From contig FMBT01000394.1 in NCBI GenBank assembly GCA_900095095.1, forward strand, positions 1 to 64,000: a stretch of DNA of 64,000 nucleotides, written 5' to 3'. Positions 46,047 to 58,145 of the stretch are shown in pieces; position 1 is the stretch's first letter; each line of letters starts with the position of its first letter. The notes below the pieces were generated by a model. That model saw only the letters and a program-made list of their open reading frames with translations. It was not told the origin of the DNA and ran no database searches. Both the position numbers and the translations under genes were made by a program. The stretch comes from Fragilariopsis cylindrus CCMP1102. Its lineage: Eukaryota; Bacillariophyta; Bacillariophyceae; Bacillariales; Bacillariaceae.

Positions 46047-47585
46047 TTATTGTTTAATATTTGCTTGATAGACAACTTCATCATCAGAATAATGATTCGT
46101 TTGAAGATACTCGGATGATCCATCATCATTGCCATTATCACCTTTTAAATATTTATTTAAAAATGCTAAACCATAATTATTAATAATTTCATGTTGTTTT
46201 ACAATATCAAGTGGATTATATTCTTCACCAGGTTTGGATAAACTTTTACATTTCGTTGCACTTGTTGCAATACCATTCCCATATTCTGTATTATACATTT
46301 CACAGGATGTAAAACTAACATGACCACCACGTTTAATTTCTAATAAATAGGAATCACCATCCTTATGATTATTCACATATTGTCTATTCGAATTATTATG
46401 CTTATCACCTAATACAGTATCTTCTGTACCAATCATTATCATAACAGGTGTTGACTTATTATTCCGTTCAGTTGTATGTAATTTTTTGGTGCCAGACATT
46501 GACATTGATGAACACATCATTATACCAGCTTTAATTCTTTTATCACATAAATCAATAACTTCTGCTGTTGTATAGCCACCAAATGACATACCGGTTACCG
46601 CAACATTATTTGTATCAATACAATTCTTGAATAATTTTTCATCGTTGTCATTTCCATTAGAATTAGAATTCCATTTACTACTACTTTCAATACCATTAAT
46701 AATTTGTATTATATCCAGTGGACGATCAATTTCCATTTGTAATCGATCACTACGTTTACCACCTGGTGTAATAACTTTACCATTTACAATAGTATATCGT
46801 GCAGAACCAGGATGATCACATGCCGCAACAATATATCCATGGGATGCTAAAAATTCTGTCCAAAATGAATAACTTATTCTATAGGCACCTGATCCATGTG
46901 AGAATATAATTAATGGCCATTTATGACCGTTATTATCAATAATTTCACGAATAGTTGCATCACGAATAGCATTCGTTAACCATGTTGATTCTTCGACGGA
47001 ATCTAATTCTTCCACAGTAAGACCATCACGATATCCCCCAATAACATTTGGACTATTAGCAATTTTTAATGCTTCCGTTGGATCTAATGCAGTATCTAAT
47101 CCAAGATAATCACTAAATTTTGTCACAGGTTTATTATTATCTAACGAATCGTCAGCAACTGCTGGATACCAGATTTCAGTTTGTAAACCACGATCCTTAC
47201 GACCATCTTCGCCTCCATCAATTTGGACTGTTGTTACACCCACAGGGTATGGTCCTATAGGTAATCCAGTAATTTGAAGAGCCTTTTCTTCTCTTGTCAT
47301 TTTTTCAACGGTTGGTTTTGTTGACATATTGAGGGAAGTAGTAGACGATGACGACAATGAACTTCCTAATCCTCCTCCTCTTGGAATATTATTATTACCG
47401 ACGAAATAAGATCCTCCAAGATTATTATTAGTAGTAGTAGATCTAGTAGTAGAGAAATTTCTTGCGGTGGTCGATGATGTTGTGCTTATCGATCGAAATC
47501 CAAGGACGACAACAGGTGCTGTTGTTGTTGATGACCTACTGAGTGCGGCAAGGAAGATAGAAATACTGGCTGTCCGTTTATTCAT
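46047..47585 (-). CDS. Alpha/beta hydrolase, PAF-acetylhydrolase-like
   Basis: This single-exon gene has 512 residues. The catalytic set of the alpha/beta hydrolase fold is complete: nucleophile Ser334 in TGMSFGGYTT, Asp389 in MIGTEDTVLG and His422 in RGGHVSFTS. The oxyanion block is FSHGSGAYR (about 228). The start of the domain, GPYPVGVTTV followed by LQTEIWYPA, is typical of dienelactone hydrolase or platelet-activating-factor acetylhydrolase-like enzymes. The first ~90 residues are Ser/Thr-rich with a hydrophobic block VVVLGFRS, so a plastid or secretory leader is likely, but cleavage is unclear. It should hydrolyse an ester of a lipid or small molecule. No operon-like neighbour helps. 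Confidence 0.88.
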   Translation of the reverse strand: MNKRTASISIFLAALSRSSTTTAPVVVLGFRSISTTSSTTARNFSTTRSTTTNNNLGGSYFVGNNNIPRGGGLGSSLSSSSTTSLNMSTKPTVEKMTREEKALQITGLPIGPYPVGVTTVQIDGGEDGRKDRGLQTEIWYPAVADDSLDNNKPVTKFSDYLGLDTALDPTEALKIANSPNVIGGYRDGLTVEELDSVEESTWLTNAIRDATIREIIDNNGHKWPLIIFSHGSGAYRISYSFWTEFLASHGYIVAACDHPGSARYTIVNGKVITPGGKRSDRLQMEIDRPLDIIQIINGIESSSKWNSNSNGNDNDEKLFKNCIDTNNVAVTGMSFGGYTTAEVIDLCDKRIKAGIMMCSSMSMSGTKKLHTTERNNKSTPVMIMIGTEDTVLGDKHNNSNRQYVNNHKDGDSYLLEIKRGGHVSFTSCEMYNTEYGNGIATSATKCKSLSKPGEEYNPLDIVKQHEIINNYGLAFLNKYLKGDNGNDDGSSEYLQTNHYSDDEVVYQANIKQ

Positions 47586-48283
47586 ACCTCTGCTACTGGT
47601 GGTAGTTCAGGCTGTATGTGTGCGATCGATTAAGGCGAGAATCTGGCTATGGTATAAGTGTGATTATGGGCGTGAGATAGGGTTTGTTCCTGATCTTTGT
47701 TGTTGTGATTAACACTGACGCTAGAGGATACTTCGTCTGCTGTGCTGTGCTTTCTTGTGAACATACCGGTAAATATAAGAAAAAAGATACCCTTTGCACA
47801 AGTAAGAAGTGCTGTTCTTGTTTGTTGTTTGTATTGTTGCTTCATTTTTATTTTCTCTTCTCGTTATTAGTGCCACGTCATGAGATCTCCAATCCCATCT
47901 GTCTTACAGTAAAAGTACTGAATCAGCCAACACCACTTGCAATCGCCTTTCCTTTTCAACATAGGAGAGAAAGAATGAATCTAATCGAATGAATCGAATC
48001 AAATAATCTAAATCATGACGGCTCACGGTAAACTGTGAATGGCAGCCATGATTGGGGGATTTTTTTCTTTTTCTTCTTCAAAAATAAAATACGTGTAACG
48101 TTACTAGTTAGTACGTCATAGATCCGATGTCAACAAAACTGCCTCTCACAGAATAAATCAGAAATAGCAATTTTGCACAGCAACTACTATCAAATCACAA
48201 ATCGCGATAGGTAATAAGGAGGTCTTATTCCCCCCTAATATAGTACTGTATTGTTCAATAGCAAAAGATCCAGTAGTAAAACG
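47586..48283. other. Intergenic between divergent genes
   Basis: Shared 5' region of the hydrolase (minus) and the lumen protein (plus). Open frames here start at odd codons or run antisense to the 5' flank. No element is recognised. Confidence 0.5.
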
Positions 48284-49090
48284 ATGGCTGTGACAACAAG
48301 AATAACGGTAGCAAAGATGGTGGTGGAATGCTACTCATCTATTGCCGTATTATTGGTACTTCTATTGTTACCGCTTAGTAGCGTCTCATCGTTCCAACAA
48401 CAGCAATTGCAACTGCAAGTGCAACATCATAATGTATTTAAAATTTCGACAAATAATAAGAGTAGACTAACAACAACAACAGCAGCAGCATACTCATCGT
48501 TATCATCAAGTGACGATGCGTTGCAAGAAGACGATAGACGAACCGGATGCAGTAATAAAAACCGTAGAGAGATTCTAATCGAATCCGTGACGAAAGCTGC
48601 TGCTTTTACTGTTGTTACCGGTGCGTCGATTACGGCATTACAATCTCCTTTACCCGCATCGGCTGCTGATATTACAACAACAAAAGATATATATGAATTA
48701 CGGATACAAATCGAAATGGCATTAAAACAAATTAATAATATACCAGAATTAATTCAAAATGAAAAATGGGATAGTATACGTGCAATATTAATTGAACATC
48801 CAATCTATGATTGTTGGAATAAAAATACACCCATGTTAAAAAGTTATGCGGATGCATTAGGTGCAACACCCACCGGTGATGAATTATCGGCATTAGAACA
48901 AAGAGAAGAATTGATAAGTCATTTACGGTATTTAGATATGGCTGTTTATAATAATGTCTTTAATCCTATATCATCGGAAGGTACAAATGGTGCAACTAAA
49001 GCATTGATTGATTCCTATTATAATGATCCAATACGTGAATATAAAGCATCTAAATCAGCATTAGAAGAATTAATTAAATTATCAGAGTAA
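48284..49090 (+). CDS. Thylakoid-lumen PsbQ-like four-helix protein
   Basis: Starting at the ATG at 48284 gives 268 residues. The N-terminus is a tripartite plastid-lumen leader. First comes a signal peptide ending VSS|FQQQ, with the Phe of the diatom plastid motif. Then a basic/Ser/Thr transit part, and a twin-arginine lumen signal NRREILIESVTK with a hydrophobic core and cleavage at PLPASAA|D (about 121). The mature ~145 residues are helical (YELRIQIEMALKQINNIPEL, REELISHLRYLDMAVYNNVF, REYKASKSALEELIKLSE). This resembles the PsbQ group of extrinsic photosystem proteins of diatoms and red algae. The targeting call is strong; the PsbQ assignment is moderate. A frame extends 11 codons upstream from TTG, but ATG is the sensible start. 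Confidence 0.75.
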   Translation: MAVTTRITVAKMVVECYSSIAVLLVLLLLPLSSVSSFQQQQLQLQVQHHNVFKISTNNKSRLTTTTAAAYSSLSSSDDALQEDDRRTGCSNKNRREILIESVTKAAAFTVVTGASITALQSPLPASAADITTTKDIYELRIQIEMALKQINNIPELIQNEKWDSIRAILIEHPIYDCWNKNTPMLKSYADALGATPTGDELSALEQREELISHLRYLDMAVYNNVFNPISSEGTNGATKALIDSYYNDPIREYKASKSALEELIKLSE

Positions 49091-52000
49091 ATAATGTGTA
49101 AGTGAAGTGAAAGCGAAGCGAAGTAAGAAGAAGCCGATGTGAAGTGAAGTGAATTATAAGTAAGAAGAAGTTAAGGAAAGAAACGATTATCCAATAGTTT
49201 GGCTAGCTAGTTAATTGCAGTACAATTGATAAGTCAAGTCATTTACAGGACCAATAAAGTCTGCCTGCCATCCCTACACAACCTCATAGAATTTTCCTCA
49301 AATGACTGAATTCAACCAAATAAACGTTGCCTTCCCTATTAATTAAGAGTACAGATATCTTCAATTTGTCTGATAAATTATCTATTGTTACTCTGATGAT
49401 ATGATTATTTTTGTTAATGCTTTTAAATCGTGTCCTGTGGTACTTGCTACCTGTACCACTCCACTTTCTAGCATTCTAACCCATCCTAGCATGTATAAAG
49501 TCCCAATCAGATGGTATAATCTGAGCTTAATATATAGGGTGGATACTTGGACCAGACTTTGGGGCGCTAGATATATGTTCTTCACACTGGAAGGTAGTAA
49601 AGGGTGTGATGCAGCCTAGGACATGGGAAAATGGCCCATTTGGGGGGAGGGGGGGGTATGTGACCTAGTACACACTCAAAAAGATGAATTATCCCAAAGT
49701 AAGCACATGGGGTTAACCATATACATCAAAGGGAATATAAACTTGGCAAGCTACGGGTAAGACCATGCTGATGTGGGTGCTAAAGGGGGAACCTGTTTTG
49801 GGGCCTAAATGACCCTTTTTGGGGGCTTAGCACACCCTGACACCTTCCTAACCTCCCTACAGCCCTAAACAATAGTTGGACCTTGTACCCATAGGTATAA
49901 TCTTGAGCTCCATATAATCTTTCAAGGTTATTAGGTCTGTATTGATGGTGCATCATGGCCTTGATTACACGCGCACTTGGCACAAAGAGAAATTGTGTGT
50001 TTTAATAGTGGTGGGTTTTGACCTGTGACACCCCAAATATATGTATGGTTACCTAAAGCATTGATAGAATCCAAAACCTTCATGAATTAGGTTGATGCCT
50101 AGCTATTTTATTTTGGATTCAGCGTACCTGGTATGTGGTAGCATCTCAAATATTTTTGCAACGTGTGCATTTTGGGCTATTTCATGTCTATTTTATTGTT
50201 CCCAACCACATCACACCACCAATATGGCAAATGTTTCAAGTATTGTTGATATGTTTTGACCATATGCATATAAGGAAGGTATCTGGGTGTTCAAACCAAG
50301 GTACAATTACTTTTTTTGATGTTGTGGCAGCCTATTTCTGAATGCTACTTTTGGGCATGGGAATATGTTATGTTGGCCAAAATGCAATGTTTGTGTTCTG
50401 GAGGCAAGAATAAGGTAGTATGAGGGATCATGACCCTTGGTTCATCCCCTATGGGTATGAGATGGATGACTGGGTGGTACTTGTGCACCATGCTGGTTCT
50501 AGGACCTAAGGAGAGGTTATTCATCTTATTATTCAAAGTTGTTTTTAAAATATTAATTTTCAATACCCAAACTCCACTGGAGAATTTGTGAGGTAAAACT
50601 AATACCAATCAGAATTACTTTAGTCAAGTGATGATGGACCACCAGGAATGGTAGGAGGCAAACGAAAAGTTCTAGTACACTATGAATCTGGTGTTGCCAT
50701 CTGCAAACCTTTCAAATGAGATATTTTGTTGTTCATTATTTCTGCTCAAAAATAATATAGTGTGTGTGCCTGCCATAACAGGGTAATAAATTTTATTCTG
50801 GAACCATAGGAAGATAAGTTGTAGGAGACCCACACAATGATCTAGTACACTATGTTGATGCTGGTGCACCCAATCCATTTGGTTTTGTTGCCTACAACCC
50901 TCTCAAATGAGATATTCTGTGTTCATGTCTGATCAAAAATCATGTTGTTGTTTTTGTGCCTGCCACAACAGCAAAACGAATTTTAGTCCTCAAACACAGG
51001 AACAGAAAACTTGTAGGATGAAAAAACAATGTTCCCATCTTGTGTTGTCCTATGGAATCTTTTCAAATGAGATATTTTGTGGTTCATTTCTGATCAAAAA
51101 TCTTGAATTTGTTTGCATGCAACAACAGTAAAACGACTTTTGTTCCTCAACCACAGGATCATGAAACTTGTGGGATACAAACACAATGTTCTAGTGTACT
51201 ATACGTATATTTGTGCACCCAACCTATTTGGTGTTGTCCTGCAACCCTTTTATATGGGAATTTTTGTGGTTCATTTCTTATCAAAAATCTTGTTACTTTT
51301 ATTTTGTGCCTGCCACAACAGGAAAATAAATTTTATTCCTCAACCACAGAAACATAAAAGTTGTAGGAGGCAAACACAATGTTCTAATATACTATGTGGA
51401 TGCTTGTGCACCTGACCCATCTGGTGCTGTCTTATCGAACCCTTTCAAATGAAATATTTTGTGGTTTATTATTTCTGGTCAAAAATCTTGTTATTTTTGT
51501 GCGTGCAACAACAGCAAAACGAATTTTTTTCTGCAACCACAGGAACAAAAAACTTGTAGGATGGAAAAACAATGTTCTCGTATACTATGCGGATGCTAGT
51601 GTACCCAATCCATCAGGTGTTGTCCTCTGCAACACTTTCAAATGACATAATTTGTTGTGTGTACACATACATTTATATTAAATCCCTAAAATATGTGCTG
51701 TGTGTGAGCCTATATTGTGAGATACCAGTAGGACTAACAAGACTAAGGAATATAACTTTTCTCCATCCAATAATTCAATTGCAATCTTCATAGTTTAATT
51801 TTCCAAAAAAAATGACTTTTAGGTGTATATATTTGATGCTAAAGTTGTTATTATATACTGCAGTAACAAATACTAGTAAAATTTTGCACTCCATGTGTCG
51901 AGTCGAGTCGAGTGAGTCGAGTCAAAAAGACACGTACGTGGTTCGCCGCATGATTTATTCTCGCGATGAGATGTGCGGCGTGCCACATGGAAGTCGCTGG

Positions 52001-52246
52001 ATCGATCAATCGACCGCCTAGACAAGAAGAACAGATACGGTACGGATGCTGTGATGATGGGTACTAATTTTTGATTGCATGTTACGAGAGATGAAGAGAA
52101 AAGCAACCACCACAGTATCTACTATATCACCAAAAATACAACAGATCAAACCAACAAAGTAGCAGAAGAAGTCAGAACATTTTAAACTCTGCAGCAAACT
52201 AGAGGACTGCTACTACTACTACTGCTACCATTACATAAGTAAAAAG
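49091..52246. other. Gene-free region with satellite
   Basis: No protein-like frame is seen in 3.1 kb. 49.4-50.6 kb has mixed sequence with G-rich words (CATTTGGGGGGAGGGGGGG near 49636); 50.67-51.66 kb is a ~190-bp tandem array. The rest is the 5' flank of the next gene with a GAGTCGAGTCGAGT repeat near 51898. Confidence 0.6.
50671..51660 (+). repeat. Tandem satellite, ~190-bp unit, about six copies
   Basis: Units start near 50671, 50841, 51032, 51190, 51383 and 51576 with a word like TTCTAGTACACTATG. They share CTTTCAAATGAGATATTTTG, a GATCAAAAATCTTGTT word, a CCTGCCACAACAGCAAAACG word, CTCAACCACAGGAAC and CTTGTAGGA. The unit at 51032 is shorter. Copies differ by about 10-20%, so the array is not freshly made. 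It is flanked by more worn sequence of the same kind upstream (TGGTAGGAGGCAAACGAAAA before 50671). Confidence 0.88.
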
Positions 52247-53814
52247 ATGAAATTCTTTTATAATGCAGCTACTACCATCGTTATCCTTCTTGCTGTAGTG
52301 ACGGCAAGCGTTGACGCTTCCTCTGCTACGAAAAGTAAACCTCCTCCAACAGCTGCAGCTCCTGCTGTCACCGCTGCTGCTGCTACTAGAAGTAGAAGCG
52401 CCGCCAACACCAACACCTCTACCTCTAACTCTAATAAACCAGATATTGGTACAACATTAATTGATTTACCAATGAAAGTTGTCTTAGGTGTACGACGATA
52501 TATTAATTTAAATGGTATATTAGGTAGTCCCACACGACCCACTAATAGTTGTGATGGTTATACAGGATATGATAAAATTATGGGTCATCCTGTCTTTCAA
52601 GTCACGACCGCTATGGATCCGCTTATATGAATATGGAAAAATTACGTTTAGATGATGTAGAAGTTAATAATAGTAATCCGGATGAGAAATTAAATAAAAA
52701 AGCAGTTTTAGCAAAGGTATTGATGATGCCTCCTCCGTCGCATCGGAAGATTCACAATATCGTACAATAGTTTATATTATATGGATCCCAATGATGCCAT
52801 AGCAGCACATGCGGAATTTAAACAAATGGATGGTATGAAAAATAGGATGTACGAATCTGTTCAATATCCTTAGCCAAAGCATTACGGAGTGCCACTAATT
52901 TAGGAAAAGGGATGTTGACCGGACAACCAATTGATACACATACTGGGAATGTCTTATCTACCAAAGAGGGTGGTTCGTTACGACATAAGATAATGCCACC
53001 AAAAAAACAATTATTTTATGCCGCACGGTGTGTGGGAAAAGAACGGATCGGATTTTTTTCGAATAAATTAGATGAGACTACTGGATTGAGTACCAGAGAT
53101 TCTCAACAGGAACATGCGATTGCCAGTATTATTGGTAATGCAGCCTTGAATTATCGAAATTTACAAAGAAAACAAACAATCCGTGATCGTAAATTAATGA
53201 AGTATCAACCAAAAAATTTACTTGAACAACAATATTCTCACATGGATGGAAATTTAGGGTTACCGGTATTTTATTTAGAAGGTATGGAACGTCATAAAAA
53301 TCCTTTGAAACGTTTGTTAAGTGGTTCGTGTCAAAAAGAAATACCATTATTTTTTAATTATGAAGATTTAGAAGTAGCATGGCAAAAAACAAGACCAGGT
53401 GGGAAAGATACCAATGTCTATTTACCAGCAGAATTACCACCAAATTCAGTAGAAGTCTTTAATTTATGGGATATTTTATCTAGTATAGACAAAGAAAATT
53501 CAAAGGTAGCAATGAAAAAAGAGAGTTTACCTATACATGAACGTCTATTAAAAAGTGTCATACATCCATTTCAAAATCGTTATAATAACGTTATTGGTGG
53601 TACTAGTAGTAAAAAATCTTCTTCTTTTGACTCTTCTGATAATGAAACAACAAATTTATTAGATTCCATTGTATTTATACCATCCAGTGATGCATGCAGT
53701 TATAAAGAATCAATAACGGCACGTGGTAATTCAGACGCAAGATTACGTCCAATGCGGGATCAAATGTCACAACAACGTGCGGGGAATGGTAAATTATTTG
53801 GTATACAATATTAA
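52247..53814 (+). CDS. Tic22-like plastid protein, frame interrupted
   Basis: Starts MKFFYNAATTIVILLAVVTA (signal peptide), then an Ala/Ser/Thr stretch. Ordered sequence follows: VRRYINLNGILGSPTRP, GHPVFQVTTA, AYMNMEKLRLDDVEV, AIAAHAEFKQMDGM, ISLAKALRSATNLGKGML, LPVFYLEGMERH, IPLFFNYEDLEVAWQK, TNVYLPAELPPNSVEVFNLW and a Ser-rich tail. The pattern GLPVFYLEG...PLFFNYEDLE..W resembles the Tic22 family, which acts between the envelope membranes of plastids during protein import. Four places between 52590 and 52865 each need one extra base to keep the frame, giving about 523 residues. All four are one base short, as in other genes here, so consensus error is likelier than gene death. Family assignment is moderate. 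Confidence 0.6.
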
Positions 53815-56162
53815 AAATATTCAAATCAAAAATTTCTACAAGAACATAAACAACAAACAAACAAACAAACAAAAAAATGCAAGCGTAGGTGAAGAATATG
53901 TAACGTAAGTGAGGGAGTTCACGTTCAACGTTCAACGTTGATGGAGTGAAGAACAAACAATCAAACAAACATCGTTATAAAAAAAAAGAATAAAAAAAAG
54001 TCATGCGAAATAAGAACACATCACACACCGTTCGTGCGTGCGTGCGTGTGTGTGAAAAATAGAAATATAATTACATGAATAAAATTTTCTTATCTAGTAG
54101 TACATGTAGTAGTAGTAGTAGTAGGTCCTAGTACTAGTAGTACTGGCAGTAGTAACTGGCAAAATTGTGTACCCACACACATACACTATTAGCTAGCAAT
54201 GAAGTTGCTTTTGTCTGCAGCCAGCCAGCCGCAGGGTTGGTTGCAAAAACTACCGCTTTTGCTGCTTCACATGGTTCATGAGGCACAACAAACTATGTTT
54301 TTGTTGTCGTTGGGGATAGTAGTTCGGCACACACATATATTAATCACCACACATGACTACTGTACTTGTACACCACGAAGAACATCAGTAGCAGCGTTAC
54401 TTTAAGCTAGTAGCAGTGGCGGTGGTCATATCGAAAGGAGGGTGATACCATGCCGGTTGAGGTGAATAAACGACCATCATGAGAAGAAGACGGCAATGTA
54501 GAATAATAAAACGGCAAGACCAACCAAGAGGATGAAAGGAAATCCCTTTGATTACTTCCAATCTTGACTGCACCCGAAAGTATAGTGCCGTGTCAAAGTT
54601 TGCGTTGTTGTTGTTGTTGTTGTTATACATGTACTAACGGTTGCGAAAAGAACGAGAGAGAGCGAGAGAGAATGGATAGAGATTTGATACTGGTAGAAGA
54701 AACGAGGGAAAGATGATTTCTTCGACAACAAGGCATATATTGTGAATAACATGAGACACGAGTAAAACAAACGCACGCACACACGCACGTACAGTACCGT
54801 AAAAACAAAGTATAGTTGAGGGGGAGGGGGGAAGTCGCCGCCGTTCGTGTTGTCGCGTATCAAACGAAAATATCAATCAGAAACCGTACAAGTACTTTTA
54901 ATATGTACAGTATGTGTATTGGATTTAAATACTGTTCTAGGACAGTTCGTCAAACGGTGATTTAAGCCAATTTTTTTATATAATTATTATATTATCAGTT
55001 CTTCTTCACATCTTATCGGCGATATATTACTTATTATCATCGGATCAGTTCTTCTTCACATCTTATCGGCGATATATTACTTAATCATCGTCTGTTCTAT
55101 TCTAAGAATACAATTAAGAACGAGGCACTTATGTACTAGTACTAGTTGACTAGTACTGTACAGCTATTGAGATTGTTAGATTGTTCGATTGTTCTGAGAA
55201 TTTAACGAACGCATCTACACGCGGGGGAAAAAATAAAGAAACATACGTGGCAGCTAGGATAGATATGCTAGGCTTGAACTACCAGTACCGGTAGACTGGT
55301 TATGAATGTGATAAAAGCGATCCCAAAAAATTCTTTTCGCTTGGACCCTCACGCGATGATAATGCCACATCATGCAGCAATACCGTTTATGTGTCGCAAT
55401 CATGAACATCTAAGGGATAGTTTCATAACAGAATCACACATCACTAAAGCCATCACCTAACAAACAAATTACAAAAGCTTCTCGAGCAATATATACGGCT
55501 TGTATAATTGAAATCGGGATCAGAATCGGCATCAACATCTAACATTATACAGTCCCAAGTACTGTAGGAAACAAATTTCGAGAGCTCGCGTTTGTTTAGT
55601 TAGTGTCATCCAGATTACGTAAAAGTATTTGGCTGGGGTCATCGAGTTGTCGTAAAAAAAGAAATTACAGACTCACCTTCATAAAGTTGATTCAGGTAAG
55701 CGAATAAGCGCTCTTTCCCCCTCTGATATAGTAGTACGTATTAAAGATGAGATATACGTGTCTTCAACCGTTCTATTGTGGTAGTCGTTTGATTCTTAGC
55801 ACTTATCGCACCAGTAGGCTGCCGTTTTTTTTCAAGACTTTTGTTTAGTGAGTGAATAGGTACGCCGTACCCCTAACGTAATTTTGCTGTCCTCCGCTTC
55901 TTCTTCTATCAAGAAATAAGTTTACGTCACAGCTAGACGAAGTCAGACTAGGCAAATCAACGCCGTCAAGCGGAAATAGAGAACGAGAGAGAGAAATCGA
56001 ATAGATCATACCTTTCTACGAAAACAATTCTGGGCCCCTCTCAACTTCTACCGACTACCGAAATTCAACAAGAAAGAAGCAAGCACAACCCAGACAACGG
56101 TCAAGCAACACAGGCAACAGCAACAGGCAAAGCTCAACTACGGGATCTCTCATTATCTTCCA
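53815..56162. other. Intergenic with local repeats
   Basis: Contains an AACAAACAAACAAACAAAC run near 53848, an AGTAGTAGT run near 54107, a GAGAGAGCGAGAGAG run near 54653 and a two-copy 50-bp repeat at 54995-55083. No convincing gene. The last ~200 bases form a typical 5' leader of the DUF6824 gene (AACAGCAACAGGCAAAGC near 56115). Confidence 0.55.
54994..55083 (+). repeat. 50-bp tandem repeat, two copies
   Basis: Copies at 54994 and 55044 share ATCAGTTCTTCTTCACATCT and TATCGGCGATATATTACTTA without visible differences, so this duplication is recent. Confidence 0.92.
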
Positions 56163-58145
56163 ATGATGGCAACTCCGATTGCGCCCATACCTGTTTCATC
56201 TTCCTCAGTAGTAACGAACACGAAGACAGAGACGAACAGCAACAGCACTACAGTGAATAGTAAGATGAAAGTAAGTTATAAAGGTGGCGAATATGTATCA
56301 GAAGTACTACCAAATGATGTACTATTAGGACGTGGATCTGGTCCAAATGATCATGAAGGTAACATCAAGTTTCGTGATATGATAAATCATCGTAAACAAG
56401 AATATCGATCAACAAGTAATCGTCAAAGCAAAGCGTTAATTGCAAAAGAAGTTGCTGGTCAAGTATATGAAAAAGGTGGAAGATTTTTACGAAAATTAAA
56501 TCAAAGAGATGCATTAAAACAATTACCCATTTTATTATCTAAATCAGGTACCACGAAAGAAGAAGCAGAAGAAGATTCTGCTGAAGGACCTCGTGACGTA
56601 TATGAAGTTCAAGACAATAAAACTGTATTAGAAAAAGCAAAACAAGCATTACGTCAAAATCGTTTAAGTCCAACGACATCACCTATGGGTAGACGTTGTC
56701 CAACAAATCCAAAATCACCAACGAAACCAAGAACATTAAAACTACCAAAGAATAATTTGAGTGGTAGCGGTGGTGGTGCAAATGCAAATGCACAAGCAAA
56801 AGCAACTAATGCTTATAGTAACAATCAGCATTTTAACGCTTGGAATAGTAGTGGTTTGGGAGGATCATCAACGTCATTTAATATGAATAGTGATGGATTG
56901 TTTGAAATTCCACCTCCGGTCTTTACAATGAATAATAATCTGAATCAAAATCAAGTCCAAAACAGTCATTTAATATATGCGGAATTGCTTCATCAACAGC
57001 AGCAGCAGCAGCAGTTCATCGCATCACAAGGACAAATGCCTCCACAGATAGCATCTTCTTCTTTGCAATTTCAGCAACAGCAGCAACAGCAGCAGCAGCA
57101 GGTGCTTCATCAGCAACAGATACTTTATCAGCAACCACAGCAATTAGAATCAGAAAGACAAAATGCGTTGCTACAACAACAACTGGAAATACAATCACAG
57201 TCGCAGCAGCAGTCACATCAACAAGGAGGGCCGATAAAGCTTGTACATCGTCATTATCAACACAATATTTCTTCCCCCATTCCTGTTGCTGTTACATCCA
57301 AATCATCGTCAACAAATGTAGTAGATCTACCCAACGTCCCCAACGGATACGATACGTATACTACCACACTTGATAAGGCTGAAGAAGATAAAAACAACAA
57401 GGAAAAGCAACTTGCTTTGAAGCGTACAAGTGATGATTCTACTAAAAGTTTGCAGATGAGTATAATGATGGAATCATTCAAAGATATGTCTGTGAAATCT
57501 GATGGTAATGTGCATAATGGTACTGATGATAGTATAACACGTGCAATGCATGATTCTTATGAATCAATTGGTACAATAGATAACATGCATGTTGGTGGTT
57601 CAGCAATGGCACATATGAGTTGTATGTCAATGATATCAACGAATAATGATTCAATTGACTCATTAAATAGATCCAAAAGGAATGGCAATGGTGGTAGTGA
57701 AGGGGGAAGTTCAACACAAAATGCATCATGGGGTGCAGCAGGTACTACTGCTGCTACTTCTGGTAGAGGCACGAATAGTACAAAAGCTCGTGCTGCTGCT
57801 AATATTGCTGCTGCTTGTCTTGGACTTGGTAGTACTACTGCCAATAAACAACGTGGAGGTTTATCAAAGGTTGGTAGTGGTCGTGTACCATCAAGACGTG
57901 GAATTGATGCTTGGGTTGCACTGGGTGATGCGACAGCAGGGGGAAGCCGTTCCGCTGAATCATCTCGTGTAGCATTAAACGATAATGATAGAGTTAATAG
58001 TGGCAACAACATCAGTAGACTTGATACCAGTACCAAGACCGAAACTGCCAGTAACATCACATCGGCGTCGGCTGTGTTAAGTATGGATGTACCGACGTCA
58101 GTAGATATTGGTGGTGGTGTTCACGACGGTAGTGCCAAATACTAA
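56163..58145 (+). CDS. DUF6824-domain protein, poly-Gln rich
   Basis: This single-exon gene has 660 residues. DUF6824 spans about residues 51-165: NDVLLGRGSGPNDHEGNIKF, then EYRSTSNRQSKALIAKEV, EKGGRFLRKL, an unusual insert of about 35 residues (112-146, rich in Glu) and VYEVQDNKTVLEKAKQALRQ. The C-terminal 490 residues are low-complexity: Gln runs (about 275-355), Ser/Asn and an Ala-rich patch near AAANIAAACLGLG. The family is frequent in diatoms and is thought to be regulatory, but its biochemistry is unknown. The LGRG...HEGN loop looks like a small-molecule or nucleic-acid binding motif. No signal peptide is present; it is probably nuclear. A broken relative lies at 8690-9319. Confidence 0.9.
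   Translation: MMATPIAPIPVSSSSVVTNTKTETNSNSTTVNSKMKVSYKGGEYVSEVLPNDVLLGRGSGPNDHEGNIKFRDMINHRKQEYRSTSNRQSKALIAKEVAGQVYEKGGRFLRKLNQRDALKQLPILLSKSGTTKEEAEEDSAEGPRDVYEVQDNKTVLEKAKQALRQNRLSPTTSPMGRRCPTNPKSPTKPRTLKLPKNNLSGSGGGANANAQAKATNAYSNNQHFNAWNSSGLGGSSTSFNMNSDGLFEIPPPVFTMNNNLNQNQVQNSHLIYAELLHQQQQQQQFIASQGQMPPQIASSSLQFQQQQQQQQQQVLHQQQILYQQPQQLESERQNALLQQQLEIQSQSQQQSHQQGGPIKLVHRHYQHNISSPIPVAVTSKSSSTNVVDLPNVPNGYDTYTTTLDKAEEDKNNKEKQLALKRTSDDSTKSLQMSIMMESFKDMSVKSDGNVHNGTDDSITRAMHDSYESIGTIDNMHVGGSAMAHMSCMSMISTNNDSIDSLNRSKRNGNGGSEGGSSTQNASWGAAGTTAATSGRGTNSTKARAAANIAAACLGLGSTTANKQRGGLSKVGSGRVPSRRGIDAWVALGDATAGGSRSAESSRVALNDNDRVNSGNNISRLDTSTKTETASNITSASAVLSMDVPTSVDIGGGVHDGSAKY

Noticed and set aside
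53815-56162. Leu/Ser/Tyr-rich short frames
   Set aside because: They arise from microsatellites and lack conserved motifs or good starts.
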